64,000 bases of DNA, taken from assembly GCF_036226605.1 (NCBI RefSeq), contig NZ_CP109000.1:1054001-1118000 (forward strand). Direction: 5' to 3'. A program made the position numbers and the translations under genes. The DNA comes from Streptomyces sp. NBC_00704 (GTDB lineage Bacteria; Actinomycetota; Actinomycetes; Streptomycetales; Streptomycetaceae). Within the stretch, counting starts at the first letter, position 1. Every line of letters starts with the position of its first letter. The notes under the pieces are model-generated. The model saw nothing but the letters and a program-made list of their open reading frames with translations, made no database searches and was not told where the DNA came from. This document shows positions 9,352-17,143 of this stretch, one piece after another.

Positions 9352-9787
9352 GGCCCACGTCCTTCGGTCGGGGGAAGGCGCGGTCGGGGGGAGCGTTCCG
9401 CCCACTCCCCCGGTTGTCATGACCGGCGCAAGATTGTGGGTCGAGGATCGCGACAGACTCCTTCCGAGTCAAGAGTCCGGGACGCTTGACCTGATAACCG
9501 CGACGCCGGCCCGAAATCCCCGCGCCCGCCCGCCGGTTGCCCGGACACCGGCCGCCGCCCGCACGGCCCCCGCCTCTCCCGACTCCCGGCTCCCGCCTCC
9601 CGCCTCCCGGCTCCGGGCTCAACGGCTCCCGGCTCCGGCGGGCGCGCCCCCGCGTCCGGACGCGGTCCCGCCGAGCGCTTCCCGGCTCCCCCGCCCGCGC
9701 GCACCGACCCCGAGCAGTGCCCGGCGGTGTTTTGAACACGTTCAAACTGGGGGTAGTGTCCTCTTCCGACAGGGAGGGGGCCTACCC
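9352..9787. other. Divergent intergenic region with pyrimidine-rich simple repeats
   Basis: 436 bp between the secreted hydrolase (minus) and the epimerase gene (plus). Around 9585-9640 there are short CTCCCG/CTCCGG-type repeats of low complexity. The AT-richer parts, about 9420-9500 and 9725-9760, are the likely promoter zones. I see no credible gene. Confidence 0.6.
9731..9746. promoter_or_regulatory. Palindromic operator upstream of the epimerase gene
   Basis: TTTGAAC-AC-GTTCAAA is a perfect 7-bp inverted repeat with a 2-bp centre, 41 bp upstream of the GTG at 9788. Its size and symmetry fit a TetR- or MarR-type operator. It is strikingly AT-rich for this genome. The regulator is unknown. 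Confidence 0.55.
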
Positions 9788-10729
9788 GTGAAGATCGTGC
9801 TGCCCGGCGGGACCGGACAGGTGGGGACCGTGCTGCGCCGTGCGCTGGCCGCGGCCGGACACGAGGTCGTGGTGCTGAGCAGGCGGCCCGCCGGCCGCGG
9901 CGAGATCGCCTGGGACGGCAGGACTCCCGGGCCGTGGACCGACGCGGTGGACGGCAGCGACGTCGTCGTCAACCTGGCCGGCCGCAGTGTGAGCTGCCGC
10001 TACACGCCGGCCAACCTCAAGGCGATGATGGACTCGCGGGTGCACTCCGCGCGGGCCGTGGGCGAGGCGATCGCCGCCTCCGCCCGGCCGCCGAAGGTGT
10101 GGCTCCAGATGAGCACCGCCACGATCTACGCCCACCGCTTCGACGCCCCCAACGACGAGGCCACCGGCGTGATCGGCGGCGCCGAGCCCGGCGTCCCGGC
10201 GTACTGGGGCTACAGCGTCGACATCGCGCGGGCCTGGGAGGCGGAGCAGGAGAGGGCCGACACCCCCCGCACCCGCAAGGTGGCGCTGCGGTCCGCGATG
10301 GTCATGAGCCCGGACCGGGGCGGGGTGTTCGACGTCCTGCTGCGGCTGGTCCGGCTCGGACTGGGCGGGCCGGTCGCGGGCGGCGCGCAGTACGTGTCGT
10401 GGATCCACGACGACGACTTCGTCCGCGCCGTCGAGTTCCTCGTCGCGCGGGACGACCTCGACGGGCCGGTGAACCTCGCGGCCCCCTCTCCCCTGCCGCA
10501 CCGCGCCTTCATGCGCGAACTGCGGCACGCCTGGGGCGTCCCGGCAGGTCTGCCCGCGACGAGATGGATGGCCGAACTCGGCGCCTTCGCCCTGCGCTCC
10601 GACACCGAACTGCTCCTCAAGAGCCGGCGCGTCGTCCCGGGCCGCCTGCTCGACGCCGGCTTCGCCTTCGACCGCCCCGAGTGGCCGCGGGCGGCCGCCG
10701 ACCTCGTACGACGCGTGCGCGCCCGCTGA
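9788..10729 (+). CDS. TIGR01777-type NAD-dependent epimerase (SDR family)
   Basis: Atypical short-chain dehydrogenase/epimerase, 313 residues. The Rossmann motif GGTGQVG at residues 7-13, the DVVVNLAG strand and the YWGY segment fit the YfcH/SDR39U-like family. The C-terminal DUF1731-like tail is recognisable in LLKSRRVVPGRLLDAGFAF, where the final Rossmann-adjacent helix packs. The cellular substrate of this family is not established. The GTG at 9788 is preceded by GGGAGG at about 10 nt. The gene stands alone, so the palindrome at 9731-9746 probably controls it. Confidence 0.85.
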   Translation: MKIVLPGGTGQVGTVLRRALAAAGHEVVVLSRRPAGRGEIAWDGRTPGPWTDAVDGSDVVVNLAGRSVSCRYTPANLKAMMDSRVHSARAVGEAIAASARPPKVWLQMSTATIYAHRFDAPNDEATGVIGGAEPGVPAYWGYSVDIARAWEAEQERADTPRTRKVALRSAMVMSPDRGGVFDVLLRLVRLGLGGPVAGGAQYVSWIHDDDFVRAVEFLVARDDLDGPVNLAAPSPLPHRAFMRELRHAWGVPAGLPATRWMAELGAFALRSDTELLLKSRRVVPGRLLDAGFAFDRPEWPRAAADLVRRVRAR

Positions 10730-10751
10730 CGGCGGCCGTCCCGGTAACCGC

Positions 10752-11190
10752 GTGAGGCCGTCACGCGAACCCGCCCGGGGACCACGCGAGCACGAACTAA
10801 CCGCGCGGCTGCGAGCGACCCGGCGACCGTGCCCAGCCGTGCGGACGTGCGGGGCGTGCACAGGGGTCGCGGCCGTGCGGCCGTCACGCGGCTCCCGCGG
10901 GCGACGGACCATCGCGCGCACCGCGTCGGAGATCGGGCCGGTGACCGCCTCCGGCCGGGACACGGCCGCGCGGGATGAGGCCGTCACGCGAACCAACCCG
11001 AGGACCACGCGAGCACGAACGAACCGCGCGGCTGCGAGCGACCCGGCGACCGTGCCCAGCCGTGCGGACGTGCGGGGCGTGCACAGGGGTCGCGGCCGTG
11101 CGGCCGTCACGGGGTTTCCGCGGGCGACGGACCATCGCGCGCACCGCGTCGGGGATCGGGCCGGTGACCGCCCCCGGCGAGGACACGGCC
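10752..11190. repeat. 223-bp near-perfect tandem duplication
   Basis: Bases 10752-10967 are repeated at 10975-11190 with a constant offset of 223 bp and only scattered substitutions; I see no indel. For example, GTGACCGCC occurs at 10941 and 11164, and GTGCCCAGCCGTGCGGACGT occurs in both copies. The period is not a multiple of three, so no reading frame runs equivalently through both copies. Open frames exist on both strands but have Arg/Pro-rich, non-protein-like translations. The region lies between the epimerase gene and a terminator. Confidence 0.85.
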
Positions 11191-11291
11191 ACCGCCGACG
11201 CCGGGCGCCACGGGGTGCACGTGCGGGGTGGAGTGACCGTCCGGCGCGGGCCGTTGTCCGCCCCCGTCGCGTATCCAGGGCGGGTGCGCCG

Positions 11292-11325
11292 GGGCCCGGG
11301 ACGGCTTCGACTTCGTCCCGGGCCC
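11292..11325. terminator. Strong hairpin downstream of the small secreted protein gene
   Basis: GGGCCCGGGACG at 11292-11303 pairs perfectly with CGTCCCGGGCCC at 11314-11325 around a 10-nt loop. It lies 25 bp past the stop of the minus-strand gene at 11351 and could work in both directions. Confidence 0.75.
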
Positions 11326-11350
11326 TGTGCGTCGTGAACCCCGGCGGGTG

Positions 11351-11641
11351 TCAGCAGAGGCGGCCGGTGTAGTGCGCGCCCTGGATCCTGGACGCCGAGC
11401 CCAGCCAGGTCGTGCCCGGTCCGACGCACCACTCGTGGTCGGGCGCGCGGGCCACCTCGACCTTGATGACCACCCGTGAGCCGTCGGAGGTGCAGTGGTT
11501 GTAGAAGGCGTCGGAACCGGTCTCGTAGAAGCCGCAGGGGTTGGCGGCGGCCGGACCCGCGGTGGCGGTCACCGCGCCGAGGGAGGCGAAGACGAGAGCG
11601 GCGGAACCGAGGGTGCCGAGCACCGTACGACGAACACGCAC
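11351..11641 (-). CDS. Small secreted Cys-containing protein (DUF6355-like)
   Basis: 96-residue precursor. A typical Sec signal peptide (MRVRRTVLGTLGS, hydrophobic core, cleavage near PAAA-NP) leaves a mature protein of about 60 residues starting NPCGFYET. It has four cysteines (NPCGF, YNHC, EWCVG, final C), suggesting two disulfides. The composition resembles the small secreted DUF6355 group annotated as natural-product associated; that match is from memory. GTG 11641 is chosen for the AAGGAG just upstream and because it places the signal peptide at the N-terminus; a longer in-frame start exists at 11764 but lacks such a site. Confidence 0.7.
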   Translation of the reverse strand: MRVRRTVLGTLGSAALVFASLGAVTATAGPAAANPCGFYETGSDAFYNHCTSDGSRVVIKVEVARAPDHEWCVGPGTTWLGSASRIQGAHYTGRLC

Positions 11642-11862
11642 AGCAGAACTCCTTGCCGGGTGGGGATCGGGACCGGTCCCGGAACCGGGAGGCTCCGGGG
11701 CCGCCGATCGGCGGAATGGCTGCACCAGGATCGTCGCGGAACCGCCGAACTGCCCGGACGTCACGGGCCGTTCACCCCGCGAAACGATTCTCCGCTACGC
11801 CGTAGGAGTGATCCTTTTCGCGGGCAGGAGTCGGGTGCCCGGAGTGGGGGCAGGGCGGCCGG
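11642..11862. other. Promoter side of the small secreted protein gene
   Basis: About 220 bp upstream of the minus-strand gene ending at 11641, before the conserved block shared with the 34-kb paralogue. Open frames here only extend the neighbouring gene or are antisense. I identified no clear element apart from a short AT-richer stretch near 11790-11820. Confidence 0.4.
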
Positions 11863-11986
11863 GTTCACCCGGCTGACCGCCCCGAGTGGTGGCGGCGCGC
11901 GCCCTGGCTGACGGTGGATCACGTCAGGCCGGGTCAGGTGAGCTGACGTCGTGTCGGCTGCCCGGTCGTGACGGAAGGACCCTCAG
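11863..11986 (+). promoter_or_regulatory. Upstream region conserved with that of the 34-kb paralogue
   Basis: From TTCACCCG at 11864 through GCCCCGAGTGG, ACGGTGGATCACGTC, GTGTCGGCTGCCCGG and GTGACGGAAGGACC to the ATG, this segment matches the region upstream of the gene at 34341 (minus strand, 34464-34342) over about 120 bp. The block includes the ribosome site GGAAGGA. Conservation beyond the coding start implies a shared promoter or recent duplication. Confidence 0.75.
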
Positions 11987-12586
11987 ATGCGTTCTGCTCG
12001 CATGATCCTGGCGACCGCGGCCGCGACGGCCGCTCTCGCGGTGGGCGCTCCCGGCGCCTACGCGGCCGACGGCGGCTGGGACCACGACGGCTCGTCCCAC
12101 AGCAAGGAGGACAGCTCCTCCACCGGCAAGGACGACGGCTCCTGGTCCGGCAAGCACGACAAGGAGGACCGCGGCGACCACGACTCGCCCCACGGCGGCA
12201 TGCACACCGGCGGCGGCGCGCTGACCGCCCTCACCCAGGGCGGCGACCGCGACGGCTCCGCCGCCAAGGACCCCCGCTTCGACCCCGAGACCTACAAGGA
12301 CAAGGACTGGCAGAAGGAGCAGGACAACGGCCACGACAACGGCCGTGAGCAGGGCCAGGACGCCTCCGGCCAGGAGGACAGCTCCTGGGGCGGCGGACAC
12401 CAGGAGGACGGCGGCGGCTGGAAGGGCGAGCACGACAAGCCCAGCGGCGGCATGCACACCGGCGGCGGCGCCCTCGCCGGCCCCTCCCTCACCGCCGGCG
12501 GACTCGGCGTCCTCGCCCTCGCCGGCACCGGCCTGTACGCCCTGCGCCGCAAGAGGACGGTGAAGACGGCCGGGGGTGTGGCCTGA
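11987..12586 (+). CDS. Surface protein with HTGGG motif, C-terminal membrane anchor and basic tail
   Basis: 199 residues. A signal peptide (MRSARMILATAAATAALAVGAPGAYA) is followed by a very hydrophilic region rich in Asp, His, Gly, Ser and Lys. The motif GGMHTGGGAL appears twice (about 71-80 and 155-164). The second copy is followed by a hydrophobic stretch (TAGGLGVLALAGTGLYAL) and RRKR, an arrangement like a cell-wall sorting signal but with HTGGG in place of LPXTG. It is a paralogue of the protein at 33880-34341, which is encoded next to a class F sortase. Probably displayed on the cell envelope; function unknown. GGAAGGA precedes the ATG. Confidence 0.75.
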   Translation: MRSARMILATAAATAALAVGAPGAYAADGGWDHDGSSHSKEDSSSTGKDDGSWSGKHDKEDRGDHDSPHGGMHTGGGALTALTQGGDRDGSAAKDPRFDPETYKDKDWQKEQDNGHDNGREQGQDASGQEDSSWGGGHQEDGGGWKGEHDKPSGGMHTGGGALAGPSLTAGGLGVLALAGTGLYALRRKRTVKTAGGVA

Positions 12587-12829
12587 CCATGCCTGACGCG
12601 ATAGCAGCCGTGGCCGTCACGCCCCTGCGCGTGGCGGCCCGGCCGGCTTTCCGTCCGGTCGGTCCCGCGTCGTCCGGGCCCGCGAGCGGCCGTCCGGCCC
12701 GCCCCCCGGTGCGAGCCGCTCGCGCGGCCGGGCGCAGGGCGGGCCCGGCCGCCCCTGTCGGCGCCCCCTCCGCGCCCGTACACTGACAAATCGCAGATGG
12801 GCGAGCGCAGTTGACCGGGGGGAGCCGCC

Positions 12830-14398
12830 ATGTCGGGGGACCAGTACGGCAGACACGACTACACGATCCAAGCACCACCGATGCCTTCGGCGCCGCCGCC
12901 GGCGCCCGCGGACGGGGTGCGGGCCGTCGCGGTGGCCGTGCTCAACCTCGGCGGGCTCGGCCTGGGCTACGCGCTGGTGCGCCGCTGGGTCCTGATGGCG
13001 CTGTGCTGGGCCGCCACCGCCGCCCTGCTCCTCGTGGCCCTGCCCGCCGACCCGGACGGCGTCCCGGTCCTCGCCCTGGTCCTGTACGCCGCGTTCCTCG
13101 CCGCGGCGGCGGCGCACGGCGCGCGCGTGGGCCTGCGCACCCGGCTCGCCGGACTGCGCCACGCCCCGCTCGCGCTCGGGCTCGGTCTCGTCCTGCTCGT
13201 GGCGCCGGCCGGCGGCGTGGTGCTGTACGACGGCGCGCGGGACGAGGCGACGCAGCAGATGCTCCTCGACCGCCTCGACGAGGCCGACCGCGCGGTGGAG
13301 GCCGCGGGCGGGAAGGCCTTCAGCACGGCCCAGGCCGACTACGACGGCGCCCTGTCGGTGTACTCCGGCCTGCGGGCGGACCACCCGGACTCCCGGGCGG
13401 CGCAGCGGGTGCCGTCACGGATGAAGACCTTCTACACGACGGTCGGCGCGCCCTTCGCGCGGGGTGACTACTGCGCGGCGACGGCGCCGCTGAAGTACCT
13501 GCGCACCGTTCCGAAGAGCCTGCCCGGCACGGACCTCGGGGACCTCAGGACCTGGCCCGACGACCGGCTGGCCACCTCGCTGTACGCGTGCGCGTCGGCG
13601 GCGCTGACGTCCGGCGAGGCCACCTGGCCGTCGCAGTTCGGGGAGCTGCTCACCACGTTCCCCGGGTCCGCGCAGGCGGCGAAGGTCGAACCGGCCGTCG
13701 CGGCCGCCGTGGTCCGCACGGAGAAGGAGCTGGCCGGGGCGGATCCCTGCACGGCGGTCGAGCGGCTGCGCACTCTGGGGACCCGGATCGACGGCCTGAC
13801 GGGCGGGGGCCCGGGCGTGGCCGACGCCCTCGGCAAGGACTCGCGGCGGGCCGCCGGCAGCGCCGACGCGGGTGCGTACACCTGCGGTGTGGACCAGTAC
13901 CGGGACGGCGACTTCGACGCGGCGCAGACGACCCTGACGGACTACGCCTCGGCCCACAAGACCGCGAAGAACGCCCCGCGGGCGAAGAAGATCGCGATAG
14001 CGGCGGAGATCGCCCGGACCGTGCCGGCCGCCGGACGGACCCTGCCGACCACCCGTACGGGCGGGAGCATCTCGGTGACGGTGCAGAACGACAGCCCCGA
14101 CGAGATCACCGTCCTTTACACGGGCCCGGTCACCGGGAGTTTCACCCTCAAGGCCTGCGGCGGTTGCAAGGGGTACTCCCTGGGCACGACTCTCAATCCG
14201 CGTTTCAAGCCGTGCGGCGACAGCGGGAAGAACTATCCGGAGCGCACCATCAGCCTGCCCGTCGGCACCACGTACTTCCTGCACAAACCGATGGGCGACA
14301 GTCTCGCCACGCCCGCCTCGGACACCGCCGAGCTGCGGTCGGGCTATGTCTACACGGAATGCGCCTACACCACGCAGCGCCTGGGATCGGGGCTGTGA
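12830..14398 (+). CDS. Membrane protein with large soluble C-terminal domain, function unknown
   Basis: 522 residues, not recognised. Residues about 30-130 hold three to four hydrophobic segments (AVAVLNLGGLGLGYAL, VLMALCWAATAALLLVAL, VLALVLYAAFLAAAAA, and one at about 117-135). The remaining ~390 residues are soluble. They have several conserved-looking Cys (DYCAAT, SLYACAS, DPCTAV, YTCGV, ACGGCKGY, YTECAY) and TPR-like helical spacing such as FARGDYCAATAPLKYL. The end, SISVTVQNDSPDEITVLYTGP, looks like a beta domain containing CGGC. ATG 12830 follows GGGGGGAG. Two strong hairpins follow the stop. Confidence 0.7.
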   Translation: MSGDQYGRHDYTIQAPPMPSAPPPAPADGVRAVAVAVLNLGGLGLGYALVRRWVLMALCWAATAALLLVALPADPDGVPVLALVLYAAFLAAAAAHGARVGLRTRLAGLRHAPLALGLGLVLLVAPAGGVVLYDGARDEATQQMLLDRLDEADRAVEAAGGKAFSTAQADYDGALSVYSGLRADHPDSRAAQRVPSRMKTFYTTVGAPFARGDYCAATAPLKYLRTVPKSLPGTDLGDLRTWPDDRLATSLYACASAALTSGEATWPSQFGELLTTFPGSAQAAKVEPAVAAAVVRTEKELAGADPCTAVERLRTLGTRIDGLTGGGPGVADALGKDSRRAAGSADAGAYTCGVDQYRDGDFDAAQTTLTDYASAHKTAKNAPRAKKIAIAAEIARTVPAAGRTLPTTRTGGSISVTVQNDSPDEITVLYTGPVTGSFTLKACGGCKGYSLGTTLNPRFKPCGDSGKNYPERTISLPVGTTYFLHKPMGDSLATPASDTAELRSGYVYTECAYTTQRLGSGL

Positions 14399-14472
14399 AC
14401 AAGGGCTGAACGACCGGGGGAATCCCGGCCGCTGAAACGACCGTCGGGTCGTGAACGCGTCGGGGGCGCTGC

Positions 14473-14509
14473 GCGGACGGGCCGGCTCCGGCGGAGCCGG
14501 CCCGTCCGC
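14473..14509. terminator. Hairpin 1 between convergent genes
   Basis: GCGGACGGGCCGGCTCCG at 14473-14490 pairs over 18 bp with 14492-14509. It lies 75 bp past the stop of the membrane-protein gene. Confidence 0.75.
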
Positions 14510-14554
14510 ACGCCACGTGTCCCGAGGGCGTCGCCCCCGGGACACGTGGCGTGC
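14508..14554. terminator. Hairpin 2 between convergent genes
   Basis: GCACGCCACGTGTCCCG at 14508-14524 pairs perfectly with 14538-14554, with a mostly paired apex. It abuts and slightly overlaps hairpin 1 and ends 12 bp before the stop of the convergent beta-propeller gene. The pair probably terminates both strands. Confidence 0.75.
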
Positions 14555-14566
14555 GGGGTGGGCCGG

Positions 14567-15544
14567 CTAGTCGCGGTCGCGCTGGTCGACGCGGGCGAGC
14601 AGCAGGTTCGGGTCCCGCTGGGTGAAGTACCCGGCGCTGGTGACGTACACGGTCCGGCCGCGGACGGCCACGGCGGTGGGGTTGGACAGTCCGTCGGCCG
14701 CGGTGAGAACGACGTGGTGGGTGCCGTCCGGGCGGACCAGCTCGACCTCGCTGCCGCCGGTCATGGCGGCGAGGACGGTGTCGCGGTGCCGCTCGGTGAA
14801 CCCGAAGTCGTCGACGGCGTAGAGACCGGTCGCCCGGGTCTGGATCGCGCCGGCCGACCCGTTCTCGCGCACGGGGACGCGCAGCAGCGTGCCGGCGTTG
14901 GTGTTGGACACCCACACGGCGCCGCGGTGGAGCCGGAGCCCGTTGGCGCCGACCTTGGCCGCGGGCCGGGGGTTGCGCGGCTCCAGTGCGGCGCCGGTGG
15001 CCCATGCCGTGGGCGCTCCCCCGGCGCGCGGGACGCGCCAGACGGTGCCCAGCACCGAGTCGGCGGCGTAGAGGACGCCCCGGCGCTCGTCCAGGGCGAG
15101 GCCGTTGGGGAAGCCGGCCGGCGGCAGCTTGGCGATCTGGCGGGGCCTTCCGCCGTGGGCGGGGATGCGCCAGATGCCGGTCGCGGCGGTGCCGGTGGCG
15201 TAGTTGACGAACAGGGTGCCGTCCTGCGCCCGGGCGATGCCCAGGACGACGGCCGCGCCGACGACGGGCGTGTGCGGGTTCGCCACGGCGGGCAGCGTCG
15301 CGAGGAGCCGGGTCCGGCCCTGGCAGTTCACGTCCACGACCTGCCGGGCGTTGGACAGGGTCAGGACGGCGGAGCCGTCGGGGGCGAGCGCGACGTTCTC
15401 GGGGGACTGGCCCCGGGCGAGGTCGAAGTGGGCGGCGACGCGCAGAGCGGTGACGGCCGGTCCGTCTCCCGCGGCGGGAGCGGCGGCGAGCGTGCCGAGG
15501 GCGAGAACGGCGGCGGCGACCGCCGGACGGGGAACTCGTGGCAT
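14567..15544 (-). CDS. Secreted NHL/SMP-30-like beta-propeller protein
   Basis: 325-residue exported protein. The signal peptide MPRVPRPAVAAAVLALGTLAAAPAAG is followed by repeated blade-like segments (NVALAPDGSAVLTL, GIARAQDGTLFVNYATG, PNGLALDERRGVLYAADS, VGANGLRLHRGAVWVSNT, NPTAVAVRGRTVYVTSAG). These match the SMP-30/gluconolactonase/NHL six-blade family. Catalytic activity is not evident; it may be a scaffold or lactonase-like. ATG 15544 follows AAGGAAGG at 6 nt, and upstream in-frame ATGs would bury the signal peptide. Two strong hairpins downstream separate it from the convergent membrane-protein gene. Confidence 0.75.
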   Translation of the reverse strand: MPRVPRPAVAAAVLALGTLAAAPAAGDGPAVTALRVAAHFDLARGQSPENVALAPDGSAVLTLSNARQVVDVNCQGRTRLLATLPAVANPHTPVVGAAVVLGIARAQDGTLFVNYATGTAATGIWRIPAHGGRPRQIAKLPPAGFPNGLALDERRGVLYAADSVLGTVWRVPRAGGAPTAWATGAALEPRNPRPAAKVGANGLRLHRGAVWVSNTNAGTLLRVPVRENGSAGAIQTRATGLYAVDDFGFTERHRDTVLAAMTGGSEVELVRPDGTHHVVLTAADGLSNPTAVAVRGRTVYVTSAGYFTQRDPNLLLARVDQRDRD

Positions 15545-15748
15545 GGGGCCCTTCCTTGCTGCGAAGTGGGGCACTCCGCCGGGCGGCGGCCAGACGACCA
15601 TCCCTCGGCGCGGCGGCGCCCGGCGCAGTCGTGGCCGGGAGGTCGCCCGCGTGGCCCACGGCAAAAACCCGGCTGCCGCTCACGCGGGTGAGGGGATGCA
15701 GCAGACTGGGCCGTACAGACCGACACCCCTCCCAGAAGGAAGCACAGC

Positions 15749-16045
15749 GTGATCATCTTCGGCACCAAGGGATACCTCTACCAGCTGGCGATACTGACGC
15801 TGGTGTGCGGCCGCTGCGGCAACCCCGCCGCTCACACGCTCAGGAAGCGCGTCACGAAGTTCACGCTGTTCTTCGTGCCGCTGTTCCCGATCTCGACGAA
15901 GTACGCGACGCAGTGCACCTTCTGCGGCGCGGAGCAGAGCGTGACCAAGGAGCAGGCGGACCAGCTGCTCGTCCAGGGCGCGGGCGCGGGCCAGCCGTAC
16001 GGCCAGCAGTACGGCTCGCCGCAGCAGCAGCCGCACCAGCACTGA
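15749..16045 (+). CDS. Zinc-ribbon protein with Gln-rich tail
   Basis: 98 residues. Two CxxC pairs (CGRCG near residue 20 and CTFCG near 57) flank a hydrophobic FTLFFVPLFPI stretch, a zinc-ribbon arrangement of the short actinobacterial zinc_ribbon_15-like type. The last 20 residues are Gln/Gly/His-rich (GQQYGSPQQQPHQH). The GTG start at 15749 has AGAAGGAAG upstream. It is monocistronic and convergent with the binding-protein gene, with a gap of 12 bp. The function of this family is unknown. Confidence 0.75.
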   Translation: MIIFGTKGYLYQLAILTLVCGRCGNPAAHTLRKRVTKFTLFFVPLFPISTKYATQCTFCGAEQSVTKEQADQLLVQGAGAGQPYGQQYGSPQQQPHQH

Positions 16046-16057
16046 GGCGCGGCGCCC

Positions 16058-17143
16058 TCACGGGGTGAGCCCGGCCCGCTCGCAGGCGGCCCGGAGCCGG
16101 GGGGTGCAGATGCGGGCGACGGTGTAGACGCCGCGGTCGACCAGGACGCGCCGGATGTCGTCGACGGTCACCGCGTCCGCGGTGAGCAGGACGGACGGGA
16201 TGCGGGCGGTGGTGGGGCTGTCGGTGGTGGTGGTCGCGCTGTCGCGCGGATCCTCGCCCCGTCCGACGGCGACCGCCATCGCGGCCACCGCGGCCGCCTC
16301 GTCCTTGAACGGCTTGTACACCGTCATGTACTGCTCGCCCTTGACGATGCGTCGCACGGCGTCGAGGTCGGCGTCCTGGCCGGTGACGGGCGGGAATCTC
16401 GTGACCCCGGCGCTCTTCAGGGCGGCGACGACGCCGGCCGCGATGGAGTCGTTGGCCGCGAGGACCCCGTCGATCCGGTCCGGGCCGAGGGCCGCGATGG
16501 CGGCGGACATGTTGCCGTGCGCGTTCTGGGTGCTCCAGTCGAGGGTGTCGTACGAGCGGGCGACCCGCACCTGGCCGGACAGGACGGACATCGCGCCCTT
16601 CTTGTACCGGGCCGCGTTGGGGCCGGACGGGTCGCCGTTCATCATGACGACGTCGCCTCCCCCGTCCCTCCGCCCCATGCCCTTGAGCAGCGCCTCGCCC
16701 TGGAGCCGCCCGATGCGCAGCGCGTCGAATCCGACGTAGCCGGTGACGGGGCCCTCGGCGAGACGGTCGTAGGCGATGACCTTGACGCCGGCCCGGTCGG
16801 CCTCCTGCACGGAGGAGCGGACCGCCCGGGTGTCCGCGGCGTCGAGGACGATGACCTTGGCCCCCTTGGTGACCATGGATTCCAGTTGCTGGCGCTGCCG
16901 GGTCACGTCGTTCTCGGCGTTGGCGTACTCCACCGTGCAGCCGGGGCACAGCCTGCGCACCCGCGCCTCGATCAGCGGGCGGTCCGAGTGCTCCCAGCGC
17001 GGGACCGCGCGGCTCGGCAGCAGCAGGCCCACGGTGAAGCCGTCCCGGGCCTCCCGCCGCCCGCCGCCTGAGCAGGAGGCCAGGGCGATCGCGACGAGGG
17101 CCGCGGCGAGCACGGCGAGGACCTGTTGCCGGCGGATGGTCAC
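16058..17143 (-). CDS. Sugar-binding lipoprotein coupled to a signalling phosphatase
   Basis: 361 residues. The lipoprotein signal ends LASC (C about 24), then GLLLPS and the periplasmic-binding-protein type 1 (xylose/ribose) fold follow: EYANAENDVTRQRQQLESM, VIAYDRLAEGPVTGYVGFD, VVMMNGDPSGPNAARYKKG, GVLAANDSIAAGVVAALK and PPVTGQDAD. It is a close paralogue of the protein at 19607, sharing RLRAAC-RAGLT at the C-terminus. GTG 17143 overlaps the TGA of the upstream PP2C/HATPase gene as GTGA and has GGAGGGAG upstream. With no transporter genes on its own strand, it may act as the sensory subunit of that regulator. Confidence 0.85.
   Translation of the reverse strand: MTIRRQQVLAVLAAALVAIALASCSGGGRREARDGFTVGLLLPSRAVPRWEHSDRPLIEARVRRLCPGCTVEYANAENDVTRQRQQLESMVTKGAKVIVLDAADTRAVRSSVQEADRAGVKVIAYDRLAEGPVTGYVGFDALRIGRLQGEALLKGMGRRDGGGDVVMMNGDPSGPNAARYKKGAMSVLSGQVRVARSYDTLDWSTQNAHGNMSAAIAALGPDRIDGVLAANDSIAAGVVAALKSAGVTRFPPVTGQDADLDAVRRIVKGEQYMTVYKPFKDEAAAVAAMAVAVGRGEDPRDSATTTTDSPTTARIPSVLLTADAVTVDDIRRVLVDRGVYTVARICTPRLRAACERAGLTP

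Noticed and set aside
9585..9640. CTCCCG-type short repeats considered as a CRISPR array
   Set aside because: Units are 6-8 bp with no spacers; it is simple-sequence DNA.
10752..11372. Open frames of 120 to 206 codons inside the tandem repeat
   Set aside because: Translations are Arg/Pro/Thr-rich, the frame shifts between copies because 223 is not a multiple of three, and no ribosome site precedes them.
12589..12786. 65-codon plus-strand frame after the surface protein
   Set aside because: It lacks a ribosome site and has a low-complexity Ala/Pro/Arg composition.
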